From Singulisphaera sp045290345 (GTDB lineage Bacteria > Planctomycetota > Planctomycetia > Isosphaerales > Isosphaeraceae): 64,000 bases of DNA. The translations under genes and the position numbers were made by a program. The stretch spans positions 3,596,001 through 3,660,000 of the forward strand of contig NZ_CP155447.1 of NCBI RefSeq assembly GCF_045290345.1, in the 5' to 3' direction. Shown here piece after piece: positions 7,700 through 16,939 of the stretch (position 1 is its first letter; the number at the start of each line of letters is the position of its first letter). The notes under the pieces were generated by a model that saw only the letters and a program-made list of their open reading frames with translations, searched no databases and was not told the DNA's origin.

Positions 7700-9154
7700 A
7701 TGCCCACCAGACTTCCCTCGAGCGACGCCCCTTCCGAGGACGAATCGCCCGCCTTGATGGGGGAGGGCTCCCAGACCGAGTCGGTGCTTCCTCCCTTGTC
7801 AGAAGAGGATGAGTCGAGTCTCGAGAAGCTTGTCGATGCGGCTTTCCCCCCCTTCCCCGAAGGCGAAGACAGCCCCAGGGAAGTCAGCCCCAAGGAAATC
7901 GAAGTCGAAGCCGGCTTCAAATCACCGCCGGAGATTGCCTATCAGCTTCCGGGGCTCGATGACCGCGAGCGATCATTGCCCATTCGCCAGGGAGATCTTA
8001 CTCGCCTTCTCCTGGCCGAACCCGACCTCTCAGACCTCGAACGTCAGCAACTCGCCGCGTTTGGTGCGATTCTCGGCGCCTCATTCCACAGTGAGTTTTA
8101 CGATAAACTTCAGATGTTGAAGGAGCGGTACGCGCCTCTCGATCCCGACTCGGAGTATGCGAATCTCAAGGAGCATTCGATCGAGGCCGACCCCCACTCG
8201 GATGAAACCTTCCTCCGCGCACTCGAGGATGCCCTGACGCGGGCCAATTACAGTTCCCTCGACCTGGAACTGATCGAAGAAGCGATCACAGCGCCGAATG
8301 AGATGGGGCTGACCTATATCCCGGATTTTTCTCTCTTCGAGCATGTCAAGGTCTGGGTTCGCGGGTACACGCGGATCAGCCGCGACGCTCGGTCTTCCCG
8401 GACTCGATTTCGCAAGCGCACCGTTCATCTCGACGCGTACCAACGCATGGTGATCGCGTTGAAATTTAAGCCAGGCTTGAAGTTGGGCCCCCACGTTCGC
8501 TCCGAGGTCCTCTACCTGCGGATGTTCAAGGACGTTCCGCATGTGGACATGGAGATGCATTTGCCCGAGCAGGGGACCAAGGTTCGGATGCGCTTGATCG
8601 ACAAGGCCCAGATTGCCTCCCCTCTGGTCATGGGAATTCCGACGCTGGTGATCAAGTTATTCGGAGCCATCGGCCTGGTGACCGGGGTCGCCAGCATTCT
8701 GACCTGGGGCGTGCTGGGAATTCTCGTGGCGCCAATCAGCGCCGGGGTCAACTCGTTCTTCGGGTTCCACCGCGCCAAGGCGAAGCACCTCAGCGCAATG
8801 ATCAACAAGCTCTATTATTTAACTTTGGCTAACAATGCGAGCGTGCTCACCCGAATGGTCGACTCGGCGGAGGACGAGGAGTACAAGGAGGCCATGCTGG
8901 CCTATTTCTTCCTCTGGAGATCGGGGAAGAACTCGATGCCGATGACCGAAGTCGAGCTCGACGAGCGGATCGAAGCGTATCTGGCGAAAAAAACCGGCGT
9001 CGGAATCAATTTTGAGGTGAAAGACTCCCTCGACAAGCTTTTCCGGCTCGGGTTGGCGACCCGCGACCCCTCGGGCGAGTTGCGTGCCGTCCCGATTGAC
9101 CAGGCCCTCATCGCTCTCGATCGGCAGTGGGATCAGACCTTTCGGTATTCCTGA
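7700..9154 (+). CDS. DUF3754 (TMEM143-like) membrane protein
   Basis: The 484-residue product has an acidic, low-complexity N-terminal extension of about 100 residues, then a domain I recognise as DUF3754 by FEHVKVWVRGYTRI, DAYQRMVIALKFK and LRMFKDVPHVDMEMHLP. Two adjacent hydrophobic segments follow (LVMGIPTLVIKLFGAIGLV and LTWGVLGILVAPISAGV). A cytosolic C-terminal helical part contains DSAEDEEYKEAMLAYFFLWR. The family is shared with mitochondrial TMEM143, and its function is unknown. No ribosome-binding site is obvious at the ATG. It stands alone between the divergent channel gene and resB. Confidence 0.78.
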   Translation: MPTRLPSSDAPSEDESPALMGEGSQTESVLPPLSEEDESSLEKLVDAAFPPFPEGEDSPREVSPKEIEVEAGFKSPPEIAYQLPGLDDRERSLPIRQGDLTRLLLAEPDLSDLERQQLAAFGAILGASFHSEFYDKLQMLKERYAPLDPDSEYANLKEHSIEADPHSDETFLRALEDALTRANYSSLDLELIEEAITAPNEMGLTYIPDFSLFEHVKVWVRGYTRISRDARSSRTRFRKRTVHLDAYQRMVIALKFKPGLKLGPHVRSEVLYLRMFKDVPHVDMEMHLPEQGTKVRMRLIDKAQIASPLVMGIPTLVIKLFGAIGLVTGVASILTWGVLGILVAPISAGVNSFFGFHRAKAKHLSAMINKLYYLTLANNASVLTRMVDSAEDEEYKEAMLAYFFLWRSGKNSMPMTEVELDERIEAYLAKKTGVGINFEVKDSLDKLFRLGLATRDPSGELRAVPIDQALIALDRQWDQTFRYS

Positions 9155-9341
9155 ATCGGGGCGGGCCCAACCGCTCTCAACCAGGCCGATTGGAAATAAA
9201 TGTCCCCAACTTGAAGAAAGACCGATTTCTCTTCGCCGAAATCGCCATTAAAATAAAGTGGGACCATCAGTCCGCGTCTCGAACGCTGCCGACGGGCCGG
9301 ACTTCGCGAGTCGTCGTGTCGCCCATGCGTGGGGCTATCCC

Positions 9342-9371
9342 TTGGCCCTCAAGCGTGGATCAGGCTACAAT
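9342..9371 (+). promoter_or_regulatory. Putative promoter of the resB-ccsA pair
   Basis: TTGGCC at 9342-9347 and TACAAT at 9366-9371 are 18 bases apart and about 95 bases upstream of the resB start. It is the only sigma70-like pair I could see in the 311-bp gap 9155-9465. Confidence 0.35.
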
Positions 9372-9465
9372 GACGAGATTGAGGCGTGCAGCGACGTCGG
9401 GCCGTTTGCCCCACCCCCGGTCCCACCCTCCTTCCGCGCCTCTGCCCTCCCCTTAGGTGTCTATA

Positions 9466-11676
9466 ATGGCGACCGCCACGAAGAAGCATCCTTCGTCCCC
9501 ACCGCATCCTGGTGATTCACGATCCGGGGTGGTCGGCGGCATCCTTGGCGTCTTTGACGCTGCTTATCGATTCCTGGCCTCGCTCAAACTCGCGGTTATC
9601 AGCCTGGCGAGCCTTGCGGCGGTCCTGGCCTACGCCACCTTCTTCGAGTCGTGGTACGGCGCCAGTGCGGTGCAGGAATGGATTTACCAGACCAAATGGT
9701 TTGCCGTCTTGCTCGCATTCCTGGGAGCAAACATCCTTTGTGCCGCATTGATCCGGTTTCCCTGGAAGAAGCGGCAGACCGGCTTTGTGATCACCCATGT
9801 GGGCCTTCTGACGCTTCTGGCCGGTTCGTTCTATAGCCTCAAAACCGCCGACGAAGGACAGGTCGGCATGGTCGAGGGGCAAACGCGCCAGGAGCTCGTT
9901 CGGATTGACTACCCGGTCATCCGGGTCTGGCCGATCGACCCCGAAACCAAGAAGCCGACGGACGAGGAATTCCGCCTGCCGTTCCGACCAGGCAACTTCG
10001 GCTGGGGGCCGGGGAGCCCTCGACCTCGCGGTGTGGTGGGGTCGGTCGCGCACGCCCTGACCGCCGGCGTGTTCGACCCGCAGAAGAACGACGGTGAGGT
10101 GCTTACGAGTCCCCAGGACCCGATCAAGTTTGTGGTCAAGTCGCACATTCCGGCCTCGGCCTGGACGAGCGCCCACGTCGCCGACCCCGACGGGATCCCG
10201 ATGATCAAGGTCCGCGTTCAGGCCAAAGCGCCCGGCCAAACCCGGCCGATGGACGCCTTTGGAGATGCCCAGGAACACGACCGTTGGATCGCTCCCCACG
10301 ACGACAAGCTGATCCAGGTCTTCAAGCGACTGAACCGGGTCGTCAAGCGTCAAGGGCCCGCGACATTTGCATTTTCTTATGTCGATCGTCCGGAGCTGGT
10401 CGAAGACTTTCTGAACCCACCCAAAGACTTTGGCCCCAGCGGGGTCGCTCGACTGCGCTATCGCGACAAGTCGAACAAGTCGAGAACCTATGAATGGAAG
10501 CTCGAGGACCAGAAGGACAAGACCGTCACGTTGCCCGACAGCGACCTGATCGTCACGTTCAAAGGGGCCACGTTGATTCCGGCTGGTCTCGATGAGTTGC
10601 TGGGTGACCCCGACATTCCTGTCGCCCACTTCAAGATCAAGCGGGGCGATGGGCCCGAGGCTGACTATTACGGCTGGGCGCTCATGCCGATGGTCCCCAG
10701 CCTGATCCCCAACCCCGACAAGCCCGAGCTCTCCAAGGAGCCGCTGGCGGAGATCGACTACTTCCTGCCGCCGACGCTCGACATGGCCGCCGGCCGGCTT
10801 GGCCTGATCGAGATCCTGGGAACGCCTGAGGGTACTCTCTACTACCGGATCTTCGGCCGGGGTAAGGGGGAGGTCGCCGAGGTTCGCGGAGTCGGTCCCC
10901 TGACCAAGGGGAAGGAAATGGTGGCCTTCGGGGGAAACCCGGGCATGCCCATGACCATCTCGTTCGAGGTCGAAGACTACCTCACCGGGGGCCGCGAGGA
11001 ACAGGTTTGCGAGCCGATCGTCCTCCCCAAGGGCCAGCAGAGCAACGGCCTGGCCGCCAGTCTGGTGGCGATGACGGTCAAGAACGGCGACCGTTCCACG
11101 ACCAAGGAATTCTGGATTCGTCGCTCCCCCACGCTCGAACCGGTCCCCCAGCGGGTTTCCTTCCCCGACGGTGATTACGACGTGGTCTACGACGTCGACC
11201 GAAAGCCGCTGGCGTTCTCGCTCAAGCTCGACGACTTCAAAGTTGAGTTCGACCCTGGTACGCAGCAGGCGTCGAGCTTTACTAGCAAGGTTCGGCTCTC
11301 CGACGAGACGATGGCGATCAAGAACAAGCCGCACACGATCTCGATGAACGAGCCGCTGACCCATCGCGGCTACACCTTCTATCAGGCGAGCTATGCTCGC
11401 GAGCAAGATCCCCACACAGGACGAGAGACCGGCCGGTTCCAGTCGATCTTTCAGGTTGGCATCGACCCTGGCCGCTCGATCAAGTACCTCGGCTGCCTCC
11501 TGATCGTCGCGGGGGCATTCGCTCAATTCTACATGCGTGCCGGCCTCTTCTCCGACGGCGGTAAGCGTGAACGTGCCCTCGCCGAAGCCAAGGCCCGGGC
11601 CAAGACCAAGTCCGGCGACCACTCGCCCGAGACGAATGACGTGGAAGTTGTGTCCGAGTCGGACGAGACGCTGTAG
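9466..11676 (+). CDS. resB: Cytochrome c biogenesis protein ResB/Ccs1
   Basis: The 736-residue protein opens with membrane helices typical of ResB: ASLKLAVISLASLAAVLAYATF, then KWFAVLLAFLGANILCAALI and TGFVITHVGLLTLLAGSFYSL. A very long periplasmic region (about residues 135-665) follows, and a last helix near residue 675 (KYLGCLLIVAGAFAQFYM). In System II maturation, ResB with CcsA moves heme across the membrane and ligates it to CXXCH apocytochromes. The protein is longer than typical Bacillus ResB because of the periplasmic part. The ATG at 9466 is preferred; a GTG three codons upstream is possible. ccsA follows 123 bp downstream. Confidence 0.85.
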   Translation: MATATKKHPSSPPHPGDSRSGVVGGILGVFDAAYRFLASLKLAVISLASLAAVLAYATFFESWYGASAVQEWIYQTKWFAVLLAFLGANILCAALIRFPWKKRQTGFVITHVGLLTLLAGSFYSLKTADEGQVGMVEGQTRQELVRIDYPVIRVWPIDPETKKPTDEEFRLPFRPGNFGWGPGSPRPRGVVGSVAHALTAGVFDPQKNDGEVLTSPQDPIKFVVKSHIPASAWTSAHVADPDGIPMIKVRVQAKAPGQTRPMDAFGDAQEHDRWIAPHDDKLIQVFKRLNRVVKRQGPATFAFSYVDRPELVEDFLNPPKDFGPSGVARLRYRDKSNKSRTYEWKLEDQKDKTVTLPDSDLIVTFKGATLIPAGLDELLGDPDIPVAHFKIKRGDGPEADYYGWALMPMVPSLIPNPDKPELSKEPLAEIDYFLPPTLDMAAGRLGLIEILGTPEGTLYYRIFGRGKGEVAEVRGVGPLTKGKEMVAFGGNPGMPMTISFEVEDYLTGGREEQVCEPIVLPKGQQSNGLAASLVAMTVKNGDRSTTKEFWIRRSPTLEPVPQRVSFPDGDYDVVYDVDRKPLAFSLKLDDFKVEFDPGTQQASSFTSKVRLSDETMAIKNKPHTISMNEPLTHRGYTFYQASYAREQDPHTGRETGRFQSIFQVGIDPGRSIKYLGCLLIVAGAFAQFYMRAGLFSDGGKRERALAEAKARAKTKSGDHSPETNDVEVVSESDETL

Positions 11677-11799
11677 CCGAGTGCGATCAACGTAATGCGG
11701 CGGGCCGCCACACTTGGGATGAGGGTTCGGTAGCTTTCCTCACTGGTGACGTGACCCGACGATCGATCAGACCAAGATTTTTTGAGCCGGGAGACGGAC

Positions 11800-14457
11800 A
11801 TGAAACGAATCGGGTGGCTCTTGCTTGGCCTCCCCCTGGCGATCGCGTTCGAGACGCCTGCACCAGGGGCAGAGGGCACCAAGGCGCTTGGCACCGGGCC
11901 GGCTTACGTCGACCTCGCCAAGCTGCCTGTCATGCACGAGGGGCGGAAGAAACCGCTCGACACCTTGGCCCGCGAAGAGGTCAAGCAAATCTTCGGCCGC
12001 GAGACGATCAAGCTCCTCGGCGCCAATGACCAGGTCATCGCCACCTGGGGACCAGTCGCCGCCTTGTTCAACTGGTCGGTTCGTCCCGAGTTTTGGGACG
12101 ACCAGCCGATCATCCTCGTTGAATACATCCCCTTGAAGCGGCTCCTGCTGGCCGACTCCATCGAAGCGCGGCTGTCCGCGATCGCCAACCTGCCCAAGAC
12201 CACGGCCGGTGATCAGAGGCTTGCTAAGTCACTGATCGCTCGCAAGGATCTCGACGCGGAGGACCTGCGGCGCTTCGCTCGCCAGGCGACTCTCTCGGAC
12301 GAGGACCGTAAGGCGGTCGAGACGCTCGCCGACGAATTGGGCGAAAGCCACAAGTGGCTTACCCCACGCCAGCTCGAGTCGGCCCGGGTGAAGGTGGACG
12401 GGCAGGCCCTCGACTTCAATACCTGGGTCCGCGAGCTGGCCGATCGGAAGAACAAGAGCGAGTCGAACATGAGTTCTGACGCGCCCAAGCTCACCGACGT
12501 CGAGAAGCGGGCCATCGAAGTCGGAACACGACTTGTTCATTATCAGGCCATTCGCGATCGCACGATCAGCTCGGTCGAGCCGATGCTCGTCATGCCCCGC
12601 CCGAACAATCCGACCTATCTTGCCTACTGCGGTGCCGCCTTTGAAAAAGCAAGAGAGCGGCAAGGGGTCGAGGGGCTTACTCCGCTCGAGCTCGACTCTG
12701 CCAACGCGCTCTTGACCTACTACAAAGACATCCCGCGCGAGGACTGGAAAGAACCGGGCAAGGACGCTGAGTTCGACGCCAACTTCACGGCCTGGCTGAA
12801 AGAAAATTCGGTCTGGATCCCGTTGCGCGTCTTCCTCGAGACCAAGCCTGAGGATTTGGCGAAGGCCGGCTTCCCGGCCAAAGAAGTCGAATCGTTCCTG
12901 GCCACCTTCCGGGCGATGGAGCAAGCCGAAGAATCCGCGCCTGGAGCCGCTCCGAAGTCAAACGCGGCCGCACTGCTCGCCGCCACCCGCGCCCTCGGCC
13001 AGAAGGTCAACCGGGATAACTACCCGACCATCGCGGCGATGGACCTGGAAACCTATTTCAACGAGACGAATCCGTTCTACAAGGCTCCTTACGGCTACGG
13101 CTTGGCCTTGGCCTTCCTGGCGGTGAGCCTCGGATTTTCCTCGAATCGTGAAGGCGAGCGGGTGCCCTTCTGGCAGCTTGGCTCGATTGTTTACTGGTCG
13201 GGAATCGTCTGCCTGCTGGCTGGGATCGCGCTGGAGATCATCGGATTCGCCATGCGAGTGCGGATCTCCGGCTGGGCTCCGGTCACCAACATGTATGAGA
13301 CCGTGATTTGGGTTTCACTGGTGGCGGCGGTCCTGGCGGTGGTCTTCGAGATGATCTTCCGAAAGACCTTCGCGGTGCTGGCCGGCTCGGGCGTGGCGCT
13401 CTTGGGCACTCTCCTGGCGGCCAATGTGCCCCTGCTCGATCCCGGTATCCGTAGCCTCCAGCCGGTCTTGCGGAGCAACTACTGGCTGACGATTCACGTT
13501 CTGACCGAGGTTTCGAGCTACGCGGCCTTCGCCCTGGCAATGGGTCTCGGGATGATCGCGACCTTCTACTACCTGACCGCCACCTATCGTCGGTCTCCCG
13601 CGATCATGGAGGTTGGCGCCCCGTTGATTCCGGGACTGCCGTTGCTCCTCCTCGGAGCGTTCGGTCTGTCGGCGTCCTACGGTGGATTCGGCGTGAACCT
13701 ACCCCTGGAACGGGCGAACCTTCTGTTTAACGTGTGCTCGGTCTTCGCTGGCGTGGGGGGCGCGCTCACCATCGTCGGCGGAGGAGGCGTGTTCGGCGAA
13801 CTCGTGGCTCGGGCCACGTTCCGTGACCAGCCCGCACTCGACGCCGCGGCACTCGCCGGCGAGGGCGCGACCCCTGCTCCCGCGGCGACATCAGTTCAGA
13901 CCGTGACCGTCGAGGAGCGCGGATCGGTTGCCACCGCCACCAAGCCGACCGTCGCCGAGATTCGCGCCCGAGCCGCTTTGAGCCGGCCGAAACTCGACGC
14001 CCGCGGCTTGGCGATGCAAGCGACGGCCGCCAAGATCAAGCCGCTCTCGAACTTCATCTACCGAACGATGCAGGTGGGCGTCCTCCTGATTGCCGCCGGC
14101 ACGATCCTGGGAGGAGTTTGGGCCGACTACTCGTGGGGCCGGTTCTGGGGCTGGGACCCCAAGGAAGTCTGGGCCTTGATCACGCTCCTGGTCTACTTGA
14201 TTCCGCTCCACGGTCGATTCGCCGGCTGGGTCAACACGTTCGGCCTGGTCATCGCGTCGGTCGTCTGCTTCCTTTCCGTCATCATGGCCTGGTACGGCGT
14301 CAACTTTGTGCTTGGCGTCGGACTCCATAGCTATGGATTCGTCGAAGGGGGATCGCAAGGCGTCGTTCTCGCGGTCGTCCTGGGCGTTCTCTCCATCACA
14401 GGCGCCGCGGCTTGGCGGCGTGCGATCGCCTCACGGGTTTTGAACACCACCGCGTGA
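11800..14457 (+). CDS. ccsA: Cytochrome c biogenesis protein CcsA (heme handling, WWD domain)
   Basis: The 885-residue protein has a signal peptide and a soluble extension of about 400 residues, then a CcsA membrane domain. The membrane part includes GWAPVTNMYETVIWVS, a heme-ligand-type His in NYWLTIHVLTEVSSYAAF, and the heme-binding WWD signature WGRFWGWDPKEVWAL near residue 780. Further helices and LHGRFAGW with another conserved His follow. The protein holds heme and presents it to apocytochrome c together with ResB. The ATG at 11800 follows GGGAG by 6 nt; a TTG at 11782 is less likely. The long N-terminal domain is absent from classical CcsA and its role is unclear. A strong terminator follows at 14497. 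Confidence 0.87.
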   Translation: MKRIGWLLLGLPLAIAFETPAPGAEGTKALGTGPAYVDLAKLPVMHEGRKKPLDTLAREEVKQIFGRETIKLLGANDQVIATWGPVAALFNWSVRPEFWDDQPIILVEYIPLKRLLLADSIEARLSAIANLPKTTAGDQRLAKSLIARKDLDAEDLRRFARQATLSDEDRKAVETLADELGESHKWLTPRQLESARVKVDGQALDFNTWVRELADRKNKSESNMSSDAPKLTDVEKRAIEVGTRLVHYQAIRDRTISSVEPMLVMPRPNNPTYLAYCGAAFEKARERQGVEGLTPLELDSANALLTYYKDIPREDWKEPGKDAEFDANFTAWLKENSVWIPLRVFLETKPEDLAKAGFPAKEVESFLATFRAMEQAEESAPGAAPKSNAAALLAATRALGQKVNRDNYPTIAAMDLETYFNETNPFYKAPYGYGLALAFLAVSLGFSSNREGERVPFWQLGSIVYWSGIVCLLAGIALEIIGFAMRVRISGWAPVTNMYETVIWVSLVAAVLAVVFEMIFRKTFAVLAGSGVALLGTLLAANVPLLDPGIRSLQPVLRSNYWLTIHVLTEVSSYAAFALAMGLGMIATFYYLTATYRRSPAIMEVGAPLIPGLPLLLLGAFGLSASYGGFGVNLPLERANLLFNVCSVFAGVGGALTIVGGGGVFGELVARATFRDQPALDAAALAGEGATPAPAATSVQTVTVEERGSVATATKPTVAEIRARAALSRPKLDARGLAMQATAAKIKPLSNFIYRTMQVGVLLIAAGTILGGVWADYSWGRFWGWDPKEVWALITLLVYLIPLHGRFAGWVNTFGLVIASVVCFLSVIMAWYGVNFVLGVGLHSYGFVEGGSQGVVLAVVLGVLSITGAAAWRRAIASRVLNTTA

Positions 14458-14496
14458 GTCGGGATGCCGTCGAGCCTGATTGAGATTTCCATCGAG

Positions 14497-14526
14497 AACC
14501 CGGTCCACTTCAGGACCGGGTTTTTC
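14497..14526 (+). terminator. Intrinsic terminator after ccsA
   Basis: AACCCGGTCC (14497-14506) pairs perfectly with GGACCGGGTT (14513-14522) across a 6-nt loop, and TTTCTTT continues the T-tract. It lies 40 bp after the ccsA stop and also between convergent genes. This is the cleanest rho-independent terminator in the window. Confidence 0.9.
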
Positions 14527-14562
14527 TTTGCGCTACGAACGCGAGCCGTGGTGCCAAATCGA

Positions 14563-16029
14563 TCAACGAGGGAGCAAGTAGTTGTCGATGACGAAGTTGC
14601 CGAGTGCTTGGCCTTCAACCAGTCCCCAGTGCTGATCGAACCGCCAGTGGACGCCGAGATAAATGCGACTGTCGTGGTTCTCCTTTTCCGCCTGGGTCAT
14701 GTTGAAGTAACAACGCGTCCGACGCGGGCGAACTTTGCCGGTATCGTCCTGAGTCACGCCGTTGAACTCATCGGATTGGAAGCGAAAGGGAATTTCGTCC
14801 GTGCCGTAATACCTCCTCAAAACCTGAAAGAGGGCAGAGCCGAAGGATGCATGTCCTGAGGTGTACGACGGGAAACTGGGCGTGAAGTTGGTTCCGCTAC
14901 CGTTGTCGGCCTGGGCCCCCAGAGGCTCCCAATTCCGGTCAGCGACTGTGGCAGGGTTGCCCGTGCTGGCAGCGTTGCGGATCCCGATGATCGGGCGCCA
15001 GAACTGGTATTCGTATTTGCAATACCAGCAAGAGATCCCCGCGTCTCCCATGGCCAGGTTGATCAACGCGAACAAGCGTGCGTTCTCCACCTCGGAGTTG
15101 TCCATCTGATTGGCGATGACACGCGCGATCTGGTTATAGAGGCGAGGCGGAGTGCCGAGCCTTGGGCTGCCGTCGTACGACCAGAAGATGCCGATCTCCG
15201 TTTGATCGGCGGTGCGGACCGAACTGTTCTTTGCCCCGAATGCCTTGACCTCGAGAAACGCCGCCGTGTATTCGTCGCTATTGAGCCAGGCGAATCGGGA
15301 CACGGGGTTCTCTCCGACGAAGTCTGGCGCCAGAAACTGCTCGCTGCTGGTCATGGTAAACGGGATGACCCGACCCCACATGGGGTTGAGATACCCCTGG
15401 GTGGGATGAAGGGGATCCACCCGGTGGTAGCCGGGCAAGCGGATCGGTGTATAGCTCATCGACTCCATCGAGCCATCGTTTGCCCGGGCGGCGAGGATAT
15501 TCGCGGCGCTGGCCTTCCCCACCTCGACGCCTCGTCTCGACTGCCAGGAAGGGATGCCGTCGAGGGACTGAGCCAGTGCTGAGTCGAATAGGGCCTTCTG
15601 GTGGGGATAAAGGGCGATCAGAGTGTCGTGGCCAGCCTGAGCCACGGCGGCGTCGATCGACGCGCCGGGCGCGGCCTTGATCGCAGCCAGGTAAGGCGTA
15701 AAAGACCCATCAACCGAGTTCACGGCGTCAAAAATCGCCACGTGCACGATGGCAAAGGCACGCGCTGTTCTCTCGGGTCCTCTCTGGTCGGGGGGCGACA
15801 CGACGGCGGGATCGTAGTCGTTGGCACAAGCTTGCAATAGCACCGCGTTCCAGTCGAGGACCGCGTCATTCGACCAGTCCCGATTCCCCCGGTCATGGTT
15901 CATCGTCCCTGAACGATTCGTATTCCCATCCCCCGCCCAGGAGGTGCTCGTTGAGAACTTGGACCACCCCGAGAGCGAACACGCGATTACGACCAGTAGA
16001 CCAACGATCGAATTCAGGTGGATTCTCAT
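14563..16029 (-). CDS. Vanadium-dependent haloperoxidase / PAP2-superfamily exported protein
   Basis: The 488-residue protein starts with a hydrophobic signal-type segment (SIVGLLVVIACSLSGW). The C-terminal half has the vanadate/phosphate site of vanadium haloperoxidases and acid phosphatases: the Lys/Arg motif KYEYQFWRPI, then PSYTSGHASFGSA with the catalytic His, then RIYLGVHWRFDQ with Arg and the axial His. The family oxidises halides with H2O2 or hydrolyses phosphate esters; which applies here is not decidable by eye. Length fits bacterial haloperoxidase homologues. I chose the ATG at 16029 because AAAGG precedes it and it leaves a cleaner signal peptide than the start at 16056. Confidence 0.85.
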   Translation of the reverse strand: MRIHLNSIVGLLVVIACSLSGWSKFSTSTSWAGDGNTNRSGTMNHDRGNRDWSNDAVLDWNAVLLQACANDYDPAVVSPPDQRGPERTARAFAIVHVAIFDAVNSVDGSFTPYLAAIKAAPGASIDAAVAQAGHDTLIALYPHQKALFDSALAQSLDGIPSWQSRRGVEVGKASAANILAARANDGSMESMSYTPIRLPGYHRVDPLHPTQGYLNPMWGRVIPFTMTSSEQFLAPDFVGENPVSRFAWLNSDEYTAAFLEVKAFGAKNSSVRTADQTEIGIFWSYDGSPRLGTPPRLYNQIARVIANQMDNSEVENARLFALINLAMGDAGISCWYCKYEYQFWRPIIGIRNAASTGNPATVADRNWEPLGAQADNGSGTNFTPSFPSYTSGHASFGSALFQVLRRYYGTDEIPFRFQSDEFNGVTQDDTGKVRPRRTRCYFNMTQAEKENHDSRIYLGVHWRFDQHWGLVEGQALGNFVIDNYLLPR

Positions 16030-16939
16030 GGCATAAGCCTTTCGAGCTTGACCCATTGGCGATCCTCCGAGATCGCCGTTCGATCTCTCATCGCACGCGA
16101 ATCGACCTCCTTGAGCAGACTCGATCGGGGAAGTGGGGCTCGCCCTGAGTTGGCGAGCACTTCGACTCAGGATCCGCCGTGCTTCCCGTGACCGCAGCGT
16201 AGGCGGTCACGTCGGCCAGGATCGATCACTCTGCGGGTTGCTTATTTGGTGACATTACCTGATTCTCGCCCGACCGATTCACTGTCTGGACGGCATTCGT
16301 GATTGCGATCATCGGAATTGTGTCACGAATTAATGCTAATATTAAATCAATGTAATGTAATGGTTGGGATGTGAGCAGGCCGTGGTGTCCTTGCCTCGGT
16401 CCAACTTCCGGCGCTGAACGGCCTGCCGTTCAGGAAATTTAGAGTGGTGACTCCTTATGTCAAGAGGGGGAATTTACTTGATCCCAGGGCGAGTGAAATC
16501 TCAGGGACGGCAAATTTGTAATAAGCTAGTGCCGGGATTTAGCTTATGCAAAAATCAAATAAATCCAAAGAATTGATTAATGCAACGATGATTTGTCGTA
16601 AGAGACAAGACCGGTGGTGCACCTTCAAGTTCGTTGGTCCTTGCGCCGGCTCTATTTCGCGGTTCGGTGCCACGGTCGATAGATCGCCCCAATGAACTTG
16701 GTGACAATATTTGCTTACGAAGACCGCGCAGAGCCGTCGCAACCACAAGTGAGTGGGGGAGACGAAAGGACGCGACGGCGTTTACCGATCATCTGGGTAA
16801 TGCTGATGAATTGGGGCAAGGCCAGTGTATGGTTGACCCGGGTGTGGGGGACGGGTAGAGTCGGCGCGGAATGGGCTGTGATGGTGTCGTTCCGATCGCC
16901 TCCGGCCCGTTCCCGCTGCTGGATGGTGAGGGAATCGTC
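16030..16939. other. Long intergenic region with an AT-rich tract
   Basis: About 900 bp between divergent genes with no ORF I would defend. Bases about 16310-16370 and 16500-16580 are AT-rich. A perfect 8-bp hairpin, CTGAACGG (16414-16421) with CCGTTCAG (16426-16433) around CCTG, is followed by GAAATTT. The region probably holds promoters for the haloperoxidase gene and the nitrate-reductase operon, but I could not pick one out. Confidence 0.45.

Noticed and set aside
7588..7812. 74-codon frame with an ATG right after TATAAT
   Set aside because: It overlaps the DUF3754 gene in another frame and has no ordered hydrophobic pattern; too close to the -10 to have a ribosome site.
9517..11622. 701-codon open frame on the minus strand
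   Set aside because: It is the exact antisense of resB, whose protein shows clear membrane and family features; the antisense product is Arg/Asp/Gly-rich with no motif. High-GC genes often leave such frames open.
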